In this document: positions 22,851 to 34,559 of the stretch, piece by piece
Layout: every line of letters begins with the position of its first letter
Numbering within the stretch: position 1 is the stretch's first letter
Origin: Gigaspora rosea
Lineage: Eukaryota > Glomeromycota > Glomeromycetes > Diversisporales > Gigasporaceae
Assembly (NCBI GenBank): GCA_003550325.1
Contig: QKWP01001653.1
Span: 54,274 to 118,273, forward strand
DNA: 64,000 nt
Direction of reading: 5' to 3'
Program-made: the position numbers and the translations under genes
Notes under the pieces: generated by a model
Seen by the model: only the letters and a program-made list of their open reading frames with translations
What the model was told of the DNA's origin: nothing
Databases searched by the model: none

Positions 22851-23913
22851 GCTTTACCAAGATTGTCAAGCATTTCATCAATTCTTGGTAATGGATAAGT
22901 GTCCTTCTTTGTACATTATTTAATTTTCTAAAATTGATACAGAATCTTAACTTTCCATTTTTCTTTTTAATCAAGACAATAGAAGAGCTCCAGGAACTTT
23001 CAGATTTTCTTATAATGCTATCCTTTTCCATTTGAGCAATTTTCTTTTTAATATGTTCTTGTTCCATTGGTGATGCTCGGTATGCTTTTTGTTTAATGGA
23101 ATAAGAATCACTTGTATTAATGCCATGATAAATCACATTAGTTTTTCTAAGCTTTGCAAAGGTTGTAGCGAATATTTCAGAGTTTTGGCATAATAGTTGT
23201 TTTATTGTTTGTAGTTGGTTATTGTTAAGTTTATTTCCAATGTAGATTGATTTGTCTTCAGTAATAGGAATAGATAATTTTTGGTCTTCTTTCTTTTTGT
23301 CTTTTAATTCTTTCATTTCTGGTTGTATTAATTTAAATATTTCATTTGGTGGACTTATTAAAGGACTTTCTATATTTTCTATTTTTATATTAGGTACAAG
23401 TTGTTGTTTGAATTGCATAAAAGTATTGCCCACTTGGATTGTAGTATAAATTGGTTCAGTAGGGTCTTTATTATTCTCTTCTTCTTCTAGTTCTAATTCT
23501 AATTCTGTGTTAGAATATTGGTTTTTAAAATTAATGGAATGTAGAATAGTAGGGACTTCTATGCGTTGTTTGCAGGATATAGGTATATATTCAATTTGGT
23601 TTTTTAATCCAATGCTCATGAATTCCCCATAGTAGTCGATTGTTGCATGGACCTTATCCAAATATTTATTTCCTAAAACCACATTATATTCTTTAGACTC
23701 TGTTACTAGCATGTCTATTAAAATTATTTGAGTTTCTAATAGAACAGGAATATTTTTAACTCGTCCAGATGGAACTGACTTATGTCCAGTAATGTCTATA
23801 GCTCTAACATTACTTGGTTCATCAATTTGTTGATTGATTTTATCAAGGAAGTGTTTAGCGATTACATATCTTTTGAAGCCAGTATCTATTAAGACATTAA
23901 TTTTCATTTCCAA
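22831..23913 (-). pseudogene. gypsy protease and N-terminal reverse transcriptase
   Basis: A 360-residue open piece. Retropepsin-like start: INVLIDTGFKRYVI with the DTG active-site triad, and YNVVLGNKYLDKVHATIDY. An acidic linker follows, then RT block 1: SSSIVLIKKKNGKLRFCINF and RKLN. It then runs out of frame (YPLP-type motif lost). The polyprotein would process gag-pol and begin reverse transcription. Confidence 0.88.
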
Positions 23914-24445
23914 ACTTTAGCAGTAGTAAAGAGAGCATCTTTAACTAGGTTATCATCATTGTTAAAATTAATTTCATTTGAGGTCAACTCAAGTATTTCT
24001 ATTGTTTCATTATAATCCATCCAGTGATTATAAAATTGTTCGTTAAAAGTATTGTTATTATTATTGTTATTATTTTAATTATTCTCATCCAATTTTTTGT
24101 CTATTTCATCAAATATTATTAAGAGCATTTCATTTGTTTAGTTGGAAGAGGGATTTATAATCTGGGTATGCTTACCATCAGGAAATACCTCTTTTAGTTT
24201 AAATAGTTGTTGTTACCAACATTATTCCCTATATTATTTTGATTTTGAATGTTGTTATTTTGTTGTTGGTTATTATTATTGTTGTTTGAAGTGGGATTAT
24301 TATTATTGTTGTTGGGCCAGTTATTATTGTTATTTTAGTTGTTATTATTTCGATTATTATTTCGATTGTTGTTATTGTTATGATAATTATTATTATTATT
24401 ATTGTTCCAATTGTTATTGTTAGGTCTCCAATTCTGATTAAACCT

Positions 24446-25179
24446 ACAGTTTCTAGTCATATGTCTGATTTGTTGACAGTTGGTACAATATAGAGCAGCA
24501 CAATTAGATGCAAAATGACCAGGTTGATGACATCTAAAGCAATTATTATTTTGTCGAGAAGGTCGGTAGTTATTATTATTATAATTGTTATGATTTTGAT
24601 AATTTTGATTCTGGTATTGTGGTGGATTATTAAATTTTGATATTGGAGTTGCTGATTGTAATTATCTTGGTTTTGATATTGAGGCTATTTGGGTAATTGA
24701 CTTTTAGTTTAACGTATTGTTTGGGTAATATACTGTACAGCTTCCTCCAACTCCTTTTTAAGATTAATTTGAGGTTGCATAGAGGCTGTTAGTTGAGCAG
24801 GGCTAGTATATCCTCCAAAGAATTGTGGTTGATATGCAGTAGGAAGTAATGAATAGGCAGAAAGAGCACCTTCTTTAGAGTATGCTACTTCAATAGCTTT
24901 TGTCTTGTTTACTGCTTGACTAATAGTTATTGGGTTTTTTGATTGTACAGGTATTTGAAATTCTTGTCTTAGTCCATCTACAAATTGTCGAATTTTATCT
25001 ACTTCAGAATAATGATTGTCAGGATCAACTCTTTGCCATAACTCCTCAAGAGCAGAGTTATATGCATCCACTGTTTCTCCTGGTTTTTGCTTTCTACGCC
25101 TCAAAGTATAATGCCACTGGGATACTTTAAATGGATCTTTAAATTTCTTAGAAAAGAGATAGACAAAAGAATGTTGCAC
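24446..25179 (-). pseudogene. gypsy gag core and two CCHC zinc knuckles
   Basis: 24709-25179 resembles the retrotransposon gag domain (KVSQWHYTLRRRKQKPGETV, DAYNSALEELWQRVDP). After an Asn/Gln-rich stretch, 24446-24541 encodes CFRCHQPGHFASNC and CTNCQQIRHMTRNC, two CCHC nucleic-acid knuckles. The frame breaks between the two parts. Confidence 0.85.
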
Positions 25180-27055
25180 ATTGATGTCATTGATCCAATA
25201 AGTGAAGTTAAACCAATTTTGATTATACCAGGATAGAGCATTGCCTTTAAAGAAGTTAGAAACTATAGCAAGTTGTCAGTTTTCAGAAATATTGTTGCCA
25301 ATACATGCTCTAGAAAAGCCTTAACCCATTCAACTGGATCTTCATCCTGGTTACCAGAAAAGGTAGAAAAGTCAATCATTTTATATCATTTTATATTCCT
25401 TTGAATTGGTAGATGCAGTTGGTTTTTTGGCATTATTTTTAACAATTTCTTTTAATTCTTCTAAAATGGTTTTTAAAGCTTCTTCAGAGCTAAAGTCAGT
25501 CATCTTCTTCATTATCATCATCCCCTTCATCACGGCGTTAATTATTATTACTTGGTCAAATAGGTACTTATCTATTTTCTGCACCTCTTTGCAAATTGTC
25601 ATTTATATATAAATTAGTCATCCTATCATCTTCCTCATTAAAATGAAGTAAATCTTCATTCTGGTCATTTTGTCTATTGTTGGCTTTACCACTTTGAGAC
25701 ATGGTTAAATTTCCTAATTGACTAACAAGACTAAAGAAAATATTATTGTCAAAGTAGTTATTAATTTGAGGTTTATTGATAGTTGAATAGTTAATATTAG
25801 AAGATTAAAGATTGTCAGTATTAGCCAAATGGTCAGAGGTGGTTTGATAGTTATTATTATTATTGGAAGTGGATGAGCTAGATTCTTCTGTGGTGAAAAT
25901 ATAGTCACTATTTTTATAGTTTCCTTTATCTGACTAAGAATTTGTCAAGTATTATGTAGACTTTGTTTTATTTGATTATGATTTTGTTCAATCTGGTTAT
26001 TTATAGTGGGTATAGATAGATTAGAAGGGTGAGAGGATGTAGAGTTTTCCTCAGAGTTTTCTTCAGAATTTTCTTCAGAATGGTTTTCAAGATTAATAGC
26101 TCCATTGGAATCTTCTGAATTATCTGAATTATTTGTTTCTAGTATCTCTGTTGGTGCTGGTGAATTAAGGAATCCACAAGTTTGTAACTACTTTTCAATT
26201 ACTTCCTATACAATTAGATTAAATTATTGCGGTGGTTGGTTATTTTAATAGCAGATAGTAGTAAGTAATTTATAAATATGTGGAGTTAAGTTCGCAGTTA
26301 TAGGTAGTTTAAAAGCGTCTTTAAAATAGTCAACAGTGTAAGCAGAGAGGTTTTCGGCCTTATAGGTAGGATGAAACCAATTCCAAAATCTATAAAATTC
26401 GTCAGTAATATAAAATTCAATGGTAGGGTGGCAGGCAGGACAACTAGGATCAGGTCTTTCTTTATATTTTCTTCTACTTATAGCTCAATTTGTTTCGTGT
26501 AAGAAATTATAATTAGTTATTTGTTATTTATATTGATCAAAGATTTTTAGTCAAAGTAAGTAAAGAAACTATGAAGTTGCCGGTATTTGAATAAATCGTT
26601 TATGCTGTCTGTGGATTTTATATTATTGTTTAATTCTTCCTCATAAAGCTTTAAATTTGCACACTGGTAGGGAGTATAAGTACGTCAAAGTAAGGGTTTG
26701 ATTTGTGATGTATTGTTAGTTGGATATGGGATACCTTGAGGATTATCTGGAGTAGGAAATTCTAGATAGTGATAAATTGATAAGAGTGGGCTTGGAATCC
26801 TTGGTCAATAACTCGTCTGTTGTCCCAAAGGTTCTCAGATATAGGGTATGACTTGCTGTTTCCCCAAGAGAAGTCAGAAAATTTTGAATATTTAAATAAA
26901 ATATCGATTTGTTGAGAGTTTAAAGAAGATCCGAATTGTAGTTGATCAATAGCAATTTTATGAGTATCTATTAGATTGTTATATTTCTCATTGGTAGGAA
27001 TATGATTCAAGAAATACCAGGCAAAGTCAAAGTATTTTTGCGAAAAAGGTTGCAT
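25180..27055 (-). pseudogene. gypsy N-terminal gag region, fragmented
   Basis: 26762-27055 is the first open piece after the 5' LTR (97 residues starting MQPFSQKYFDFAWYFLNHIP). The rest is a patchwork of Asn/Ser/Glu-rich frames with stops. No domain recognised. Assigned to gag by position only. Confidence 0.5.
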
Positions 27056-27197
27056 AAAAAAAAATAAATAAAAAAAATATATATAAAGCTAGCTAAAAGG
27101 AATAGTTAAAAATTTTGGGTATTTACAAAAAAATTATAAATCCTAATAAGAAAATAAAATATAAGTTGGAAATCACATTAACACAAGAAGTTTCAGG

Positions 27198-27215
27198 TCC
27201 AGTTGTTGTCGCCAA
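27198..27215 (-). other. Candidate primer-binding site
   Basis: On the minus strand the 5' LTR is followed by two bases and then TGGCGACAACAACTGGAC. The TGG start matches a tRNA 3' CCA. The priming tRNA was not identified. Confidence 0.55.
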
Positions 27216-27217
27216 AC

Positions 27218-28143
27218 TGTAATATAGTAACCCTTGGCCAGAGAATAACTATATTAGGGGAGTAACAAAAATCAGGTGATTTTTTAGGGGGGGGAGGGGT
27301 AAAAAAAGTTAAAATTATATATAAGAACCTGACTATTTATATATTAAGGAAGAGGGAGGGGAGTAGGCCTCTGATAAAAAATAATCAGGTGATTAATGAC
27401 ACTGCCCTTACATAACTTAACGTACAAAGAACAATAAGAGAATTTCAGGATAAAATAAAATATAAAACTACTCAAATAAAAATTTAATAAATTAGAAAGC
27501 TTAAATAAAAACTCAAAAAACAATACAAAAAAATATTCAGAATAAATGGGAAAATTTTAAAAGAATCACTTAGAACTTGAAAAAATTTAGGGAAAATTTA
27601 ATAAACTTAACACAATAATCACACAAAACTCAAGAATAATTTTATGGGAAAAGAGCCTTTACTATGTACAAATTGTAGAGAGTAAAGGGTCAAATATTTT
27701 ATTAGTTTATTTAATAGAACAGATAAAAAGATTGAATACAAAACTCGGTTTTCTGCCTTGGTAGAAAAGGCAGGGTTTTTATATCTTTTCAATACTTAGA
27801 AAAAGGAACCATTTATAAATTTAACAATAGTAAAGGAACTACAAAAGGAACCTTCGAAGAAGGAACCATCAAAGGAACCATCAAAGGAACCATCAAATGA
27901 ATCATCAAAGGAACCATTAAAGGAACTATCAAAGGAACCATCAAAGAAACTATCAAAGGAACCATTAAAGGAACCATTAAAGGAACCCTTGTTATCCATT
28001 AACTATTGGTTTAAAATTAAAATGGTAAGAAGTCTACTAATAAAACTAATACTAAGGAATTAATTGGTCTTATCCCATTTTGTACTCTAGTTAATAGTTT
28101 CCCAAAATTTTCTAATAAATTTATAAAATATGTTAATATAACA
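27218..28143 (-). repeat. gypsy 5' LTR, split by a MITE
   Basis: 926 bp including the 151-bp MITE at 27257-27407. Otherwise collinear with 18307-19134. The 12-bp array (27840-27985) has fewer units than in the 3' LTR. Confidence 0.9.
27257..27407. mobile_element. MITE family T in the gypsy 5' LTR
   Basis: GGGGAGTAACAAAAATCAGG ... GATTAATGACACTGCCC. TTA lies at 27254-27256 and 27408-27410. The 3' LTR shows the empty site (CTATATTACTTAATTTAACG). 151 bp. Confidence 0.88.
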
Positions 28144-28904
28144 TCATTTATAAATATATATAGTCTAAAGGCTAAAATACTGCTGAAATCATGTACTTGA
28201 CCCATTTTTAATGAAATTTGATTTTTTTGAAATTCTCTATTTTGATTGGTTAAAAATTAATTTTTTAAAATTAATTTTTAAAATTAATTTTTTAAAATTA
28301 ATTTTTAAAATTAATTTTTAAAATTAATTTTTAAAATTAATTTTTAAAATTATTTCTTTTTAAAAAATTAATTTTAAAATATTTTAAAACTAACCAATAG
28401 CAGTAAGCCAAAACATGTGAGTTGTCCCATTTTGAGTAATTTTTTCTGTATTATATAAAAATACCAACTTTTAAACTCATATAAATTAAAAATATACTTT
28501 AAGTAAATTAATTAAACTACATTTCAAAAATTTTTTGGGTGAAAGACACGTGAAAGCCGATCAAGTTCAATAATCCGCTTGTAGATCGTCCGAACTGTAT
28601 GTTTTTATATGCAAAATATTCGAATGAATATTGGTAATTTATAAGAGGTTATATTAAAAAAAATTGTTGTCTAAAACGGCTGTATTGCAAGATATTTTGC
28701 AATATTTATTTGGTAATTTATTATTTTAAATCCTGTAAATTTTTACATTATGCTAGTGCATCATGTGATTGGTCGATTCACACGATTACATGATCGAATT
28801 GATTGGTCGGTTATGGGGTTTAGGATTAGATTATATGTCTTAACATAGACCTCATTGGGATCTAGATTCTTAGTATAGAACCCGGGTCTAGAATAAAACT
28901 ACCC

Positions 28905-28936
<32 letters not shown>

Positions 28937-29176
28937 AATCTAATGTTCAGGGAAAAATGCTAAATCCTACAGAGGCCGTTCTAATGACATATATACATAC
29001 ACATATACCACACCGCGCACATTTACATACATAAATATGTATAGTGCGGCGATTTAGGTTTGTTTTTCCTGGGATAATGATTTCACGAGAAGAGGTATTA
29101 TGATATGGTAGCGGAGAACTTTCACAGCAGGTCGTGTATGATCGGAGTAGTGTTACAAAAAAAAAAATGCGAATAT
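28144..29176. other. Intergenic, 3' side of the KH-domain gene
   Basis: Contains a run of a 13-14-bp unit (AATTTTTAAAATT-like, 28253-28375) and an (AAT)n microsatellite at 28909-28934. The flanks of the run resemble the interior of 50594-51002. The minus-strand 3' UTR of the KH gene should lie at about 28950-29176. No clear polyadenylation hexamer was seen. Confidence 0.5.
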
Positions 29177-30712
29177 CTAAGAATCGGAATCACCATTTGC
29201 TGTCGCATTCAAACGACGTTCTTTTTCGTTCTCTAGCTGGTTGTACAACAAGAAAAGAGCCTTTTCGTTGGCTTCGGGAGTACCTTGGATAGTGAACATG
29301 CGTTCACCGGTTTCATCATGAGGTGTCTTGGCAATACTAATACGAGAACCAGAGAGTCTACGAATTTCCGAAATTTTTGAACCACCTTTGCCAATAATAC
29401 AACCAACCATATCAGCAGGGATGGAGATATTTTGGGTCCGAATGCTGGAACTATCGTAATTATTATTATTATTGCTGGATCGACGATGATATTCGCTGCT
29501 ACCGTTGCGAGAAGGGCGAGTAAAATCAGTTCCACTTCCAGTTCGAACAGTATATTCACTGCGGCGGGAGGTTAAGTAGTTTGAAGTGACCCTAATTGCT
29601 GGAGTATAAAGAACAGTTCCTATACCTCGTTCTTTATCTTCAATTAAACATTTGCCGATTTCCCAAACCGCGACACGAATTGCTTCGACAGTCCCTTGAA
29701 CTTCGACCACTCTCTCAGTACTTTGGGGAAGCATTTCCTTTGAAGCAACCATCCTGGCGCCAGAAACATCCTGGATGTGTTTGATCTTTAACCCTTGTCG
29801 GCCAATGATCGTTCCCATTAGATTATGGGAGATGAGTAAACGGACAGAAGTAAAAGCATTTGGAGGAGGAGTAATTGGAGTAGAAGTTGGACTAGCATTC
29901 ACAGGGTTTTCAAGAAGGGTTTGGGCGATTAGAGAATATGCCTATAATAAATAAATAAATAAAATAAAATAAATAAATGAGCAAATAAATAGATAAAAAA
30001 AAAAAAACCGAATATTGTGAATATCCTTCAAAAAAATGACAATAATTCAATATAACCCTAGTTATCTAAGAATGTATATTGATTCAATAACATCTTTAAC
30101 ACAATAAAGCCGTCATGAGATTCTGAAAAGAATATATTTATACAACAATAAAGAGGCTAATGTAATCATAACATGGGCGTAACCTTTCAAGCGACTTTTT
30201 TCATAAAGGTTTACTCGAAAATCATTAAATCAAGTTCTTACCTTTGCGACTCCATCCAGAGTACCTGCAACAGATAACACTCTATCATGAACGCCTTGTA
30301 CAACTTTAGACACACCAGCCTTAACACCGGTTGTTTCTCTAAGCTCGGCAACATTTTTACCGGCTTTTCCAATGATAACCCCAGCTTCTTTGGTAGAAAC
30401 AAGAGCCCTAATGGTAAGTTGAGAACTAGAAATATCTTCAGACTCTTCTTCACCAGCTTCTTCTTTAGTTTCACCTTCAGTACTTTTATTCTCCGGCGAA
30501 CCTGCTTGATCATTGAGTTTAATTAACTGCTTGTCAAAAAGCGAATGTGTATTTGTTGTAGGAGCGACGGACGTAACAGCAGTGGATGAAGTGGAGTTAG
30601 TGCCATTGCTTGTGGCAGGGGTGACAGCGGTTACTGCGGGCGCGGTGGTAATGCCGTTCACTTCAGCTTGGTCTAAAAGACTTCCGTGATTGGCGAGAGG
30701 ATCATTTGCCAT
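29177..30712 (-). CDS. Three-KH-domain RNA-binding protein (PCBP / S. pombe Rnc1-like)
   Basis: Two exons, complement(join(29177..29941,30242..30712)), 411 residues, phase-0 intron of 300 bp with GTAAGA donor and TTATAG acceptor. Layout: Ala/Thr/Ser-rich N-terminus and acidic stretch (~78-96), KH1 from ~99 (GKAG loop 115-118), KH2 (GRQG 204-207), an Asn/Ser/Arg-rich linker with a poly-Asn run encoded by AAT repeats, KH3 (GKGG 341-344), and a short basic/acidic tail. All three GxxG nucleic-acid loops are intact. The family binds C/U-rich single-stranded RNA and tunes mRNA stability or translation. Three KH domains and this spacing fit fungal Rnc1/PBP2-type proteins; the exact orthology is an inference. 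The ATG at 30712 gives the only sensible N-terminus. Splicing joins KH1 across the exons (GVAK then AYSLIAQTLLENP). Confidence 0.93.
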
Positions 30713-31093
30713 TTCGAAGACAAAGGAACGGTTCTGTCAAAATCAAATTCGTTGGTAGAACTGTCGTTGGAGGAAAATTCATGATATATTACATTTTTGA
30801 TTTATACAATATCTGATTTTCACTATCACCAACTGTTCTTTAAAAATTATTTATTTTGATATGTTGTATTCTTCTAATATTTTCCTAACATGGAAACATG
30901 TAATTAAAAAACTTCTTACCAGGTGAGGCAAACAGGAAAGAGTAAGGGAGAGTTGACAGAAATTTACTTATTATTACTATTATTACTTTATTTCTAAAGT
31001 TTATCAAGGATAAACCCGAATTAGGAACAAGAGCGTTCCAATGTAAGCGCAAAAAACAAAATAAAAAAAAGGTGAAAATATTGAAAGATCGAG

Positions 31094-31128
<35 letters not shown>

Positions 31129-32280
31129 TTTTTTTTTTTTTTATATATTTTAAGTGAAAGGGTGATGGGTAAATAGGGTACGGAGTGTTTGTAATGAAAG
31201 AGGAACGGAAAGAAAGGGTGGGATTTTTTTTTTTCCCAACCGTTCGTTAAAATTTGTTTTTCTTTTGGGGTTGGTGTACTACACAAAACCTGATTTTTGA
31301 TGACGTTTAAACTCTATGATTGTCATGATCTTTCATTGATAAAATGCTGATTTTCAAAAAAAAAAATCCCGCAGCTTTGTGTATTGTTGATTTTAGAAGG
31401 GTCACTTTTTTTTGTACACCAGAAATATGCGGTGTAAACATGATTGGACAAGCAAAATCCACATTTTGTGCTAGTTTTCGGACACAATACGTGGTAGCCG
31501 ATGCATGAAAATACGCGGCAGACTCAAAGCTTCGAATGCACATAGCAATTCGAGGTTGAGTTGACGATTGATGTCGACTCAAATCATCATTCAATACACA
31601 TCAATCACCAATTGGCCTGACTAAAAATACTTTATTAACAATTGAGAAACTTAAAATCATAATTCAAAATGTCAGATTCTCAAACAATAATAGTCATTTA
31701 TTCCTAAAACATAATGCTAAAATATTTAAGGACTATTTAAGGTGACACCTAAAATAATTTGATGAAATAGATAATAAATAATGGTGATATTTGTACTAAA
31801 TGCATTTAAGATGGTTATAAATACCGTAAATCAAGTTTCTTCAACATGAACCAGCTCTGAATATTATTAATCTAACATCAAATTTTCATGATACTTACAA
31901 AGAACATTTTTACAATCCCATCTATTAAAGGGCCAATTTTTTTCGTCATCTTGTCGTCTATTTCCAAGACTACTGATACTATTTCAAAATTACTAGACGG
32001 AAATGACAGTTCTAAAGATGTTTGTCATGATTAGGAAGCAAAGGATATAGTGTGTTACCTTTGGAGCAAAGGTTCAAATTCGTAAAGACGGTCATATCTG
32101 CTTCCTGAAAGTCATTTCGACGAACAAAATTACAAAATGTCAATCAGTATTCTCTACGAAGCACTTAAAATTACTGATGACTTAGTGGTAGTGGTTGCGG
32201 ATAGATAATAATGGAATGCAGTAATGAAATTAGGATACAGCCGGCACCAATGCCAACGTCTGGAATACTATCATATATAT

Positions 32281-32536
32281 GGATCGTCAATAGAAATAAA
32301 GCAGATTAACATTTGAAGAAAATTAATATCTTTCATAGCTTATATTTTGTTGAATTTGAAGCTATCTTGATGAATTAATAATTAAAAGAAAGTTTAGATC
32401 TTAAGCTTTCTTTTAAATATTAATTCACTAAGATAGCTTCAAAATTTATCGAGATATAAGCTATGAAAGTTAACAGTTAAGGCATTAATTTTTTTTTTCA
32501 AATGTCAAACTGCTTTATTTCTATTGACGGCAGTCC
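32281..32536. repeat. Foldback MITE family H, copy 1
   Basis: GGATCGTCAATAGAAATAAA ... TTTCTATTGACGGCAGTCC. Arms hold ATAGCTTATATTTTG and AAAGAAAGTTTAGATC, returned inverted around a centre near 32400. ATAT on both sides. Copy 2 is at 49092-49326. Confidence 0.75.
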
Positions 32537-33403
32537 ATATGTTTAATGCTATGTGAACAATTTCCTAAACTGTTATAAATAATAACATTAAAAAAATTGA
32601 TTTAATAAAGTTTGAATACCTTTTATCCGGTAAGGAAAGTGTCAGATATCAACTAATATCGTAGGTTGAAAGGTGGGCAAAATTCAGTCTAAATATATCC
32701 ATTCGGAACCAATCAGAATGCATTAAATATCAGCTAATATCAGACACGTCTTTAAAATGAGCGTCTGCATTTTATAAATTTATTAGGTGGTTAATGCCAT
32801 ATTGTTATAACTCTACGATTTCTTCCATGCGATTTTTTTCATAGGAATCGAGTTCACATTGTCTAATTATTTAAAAAGACTAGCTATCCTAAGAACGTCC
32901 AGTTATTAAATTTTGTGGAAAAAACCACACTTTGGCTTACCTCAAATTTCATGAGCTTTCACGATTGTGGCCGTAATTTTAGTTTCTGATACCAGGTGTG
33001 GTAAAGTGATATTCAACAATGACACAATTATCATTAATTAAAACCTACGTGACTTATTCGTACAAAACTCTCATATTAGTCGAAATAATTTCTGAAGTGG
33101 TAAGACACTGATTTTGATACATAGTGAAAGATGAAGTCTGAATATACAGAAGTTCCATGATCATAAACAAATATCTTAGATATTGCTGTTGGATGATTCC
33201 TATATTTAGCATAAAATACGAGTTTTATTTTTACCTTAGTTTTTAATACGATAATCTATGTAGAAAAAAGACAATAGATAATGTCAGAATTTCTAAATTA
33301 TAAAATATTAGAGAAGCTCAATTATTCTTAAGAAAAAACAAACCAAACCAAACCAAACCAACGATAACTTTCAGAAATTGATTAATTCGCGCATATTCGT
33401 GTA

Positions 33404-33710
33404 CTAGAGATCTGCAAATGCATCGTGCCGGCATCATGCCAGGTACTAATGCCCGTGTCGTACCTACCACAGAAATGCCAGAAATTTTGTTCTCGCGGGC
33501 ACAAAAAACGCTAAACAACTTTAGGCCGAGTACTTTAAGCACGTAGGCAGGAGGTGCCAAGCAATTTGGGATAGCAAGCTTTTTACTCACGAAAATGCCC
33601 AATTCATGCCTAGATACCTTGTGCCTGCGCCCACGAAAGTAGTTTTAGGCCAGCCTGTGTATGCGTCTTTTCGCTGAACATGGACACATGCTAGGTTTGC
33701 AGACCCCTAA
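33404..33710. mobile_element. Possible hAT-like MITE with GGCATGCC-type repeats
   Basis: TAGAGATCTGCAAA at the left resembles the inverted right end (TTTGCAGACCCCTA). The body holds short inverted TGCCGGCATCATGCCAGG and CGAAAATGCCC-like phrases and is GC-richer than its flanks. No matching 8-bp flank was found, so the class is tentative. Confidence 0.4.
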
Positions 33711-34559
33711 TTGGCACCTTGAGTTATTATAGCAAGATGCTTTTCAAAATTCAAAGTCATTGGCATTCTAATCTACCTCTTTTCAAAGCTAGTTTATTGA
33801 TTCGCATGCACACAATGCCTAATGTCTCCTTCACGAAAAATATGTGAAAACTTCACGCATTCTGACCGTTAAGCCACATTTGAGACACCACCTAATATAG
33901 ATACTTGTTGAAAAGTACTATAGATCGGAATACGATGTAAGTTATAAATTGCTTTTTCAACTGCGTACTGGTTTCAGTTGGGTTTAAATATTTTAAAAGC
34001 CGTTTTTCTTAGAATTGTAAATTATTGCGCGAAGTATTGTTAGTCTAGACTCGCGTCTAATAATGCTTGCTCAATCGGGTAATTCCGGATTTAAATTATC
34101 ACGTTCCAAGATGGACGCAACTGATTCAACGTTATATGTGATCTTATCGTTATCTGTCTTATCGTTTTTATAATATACGGTCATCGGCGATTTTCAAAGT
34201 ACCGGAATACTCAGGACCCTGAATAAAAAAAGTGCAATACGGACATTGCCTTGGTTTCATTTAGTCAATCAAAAATGTAAAATTTCCGAGGTTCAACTAT
34301 CTACATTGTGAATACTGGATGAAAATATATAGCACCAGGTCGGACTATTTTATTTTTACGTGACCCCTTTGGCGCTCTATGTAGTACCTTGAGGATTTTG
34401 CTATTGTATAGTAATCATTTATCAGTATCACCAGTGTAGCATACCTTGCTTATACAATTTTTTTTTTTTTTTTTTTCCTTCTCTCCTCGGCAGACTACTC
34501 AGTGCCTTTGATTTAACAAACAAGTCATAACCACAGGGCAAAACAGAAGTATATAACAG

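Larger units (their letters stand above)
18307..28143 (-). mobile_element. Ty3/gypsy LTR retrotransposon, decayed, minus strand
   Basis: Two LTRs (TGTAATATA ... TATAACA on the plus strand) bracket gag, zinc knuckles, protease, RT, RNase H and integrase remnants in gypsy order on the minus strand. A purine tract abuts the 3' LTR and a TGG-starting candidate primer site follows the 5' LTR. Flanks are ACCAT and TCATT, so no clean target duplication remains. MITEs at 21411-21941 and 27257-27407 inserted later. Every ORF is broken. Confidence 0.93.
30713..34559. other. Intergenic between the KH-domain gene and the Rab5 gene
   Basis: Divergent promoters would lie at each end. Contains a long poly-T tract (31091-31142), a foldback MITE (32281-32536), a hAT-like MITE (33404-33710) and a poly-T/CT-rich stretch just upstream of the Rab gene (34459-34496). 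The small minus-strand ORFs at 31307 and 33318 are not convincing genes. Confidence 0.6.

Noticed and set aside
24142-24423. 93-codon plus-strand Tyr/Cys-rich ORF
   Set aside because: Antisense shadow of the Asn/Gln-rich stretch in gag.
27796-27999. 67-codon ORF of DGSF/NGSF repeats
   Set aside because: Same LTR array in the other copy, read in a different frame.
29233-29559. 108-codon minus-strand ORF
   Set aside because: Out-of-frame shadow of KH2-KH3 coding sequence.
30238-30513. 91-codon minus-strand ORF
   Set aside because: Out-of-frame shadow of exon 1 of the KH gene.
32041-32110. Box-B-like GGTTCAAATTC, possible tRNA gene
   Set aside because: No acceptor stem or box A at the right distance.
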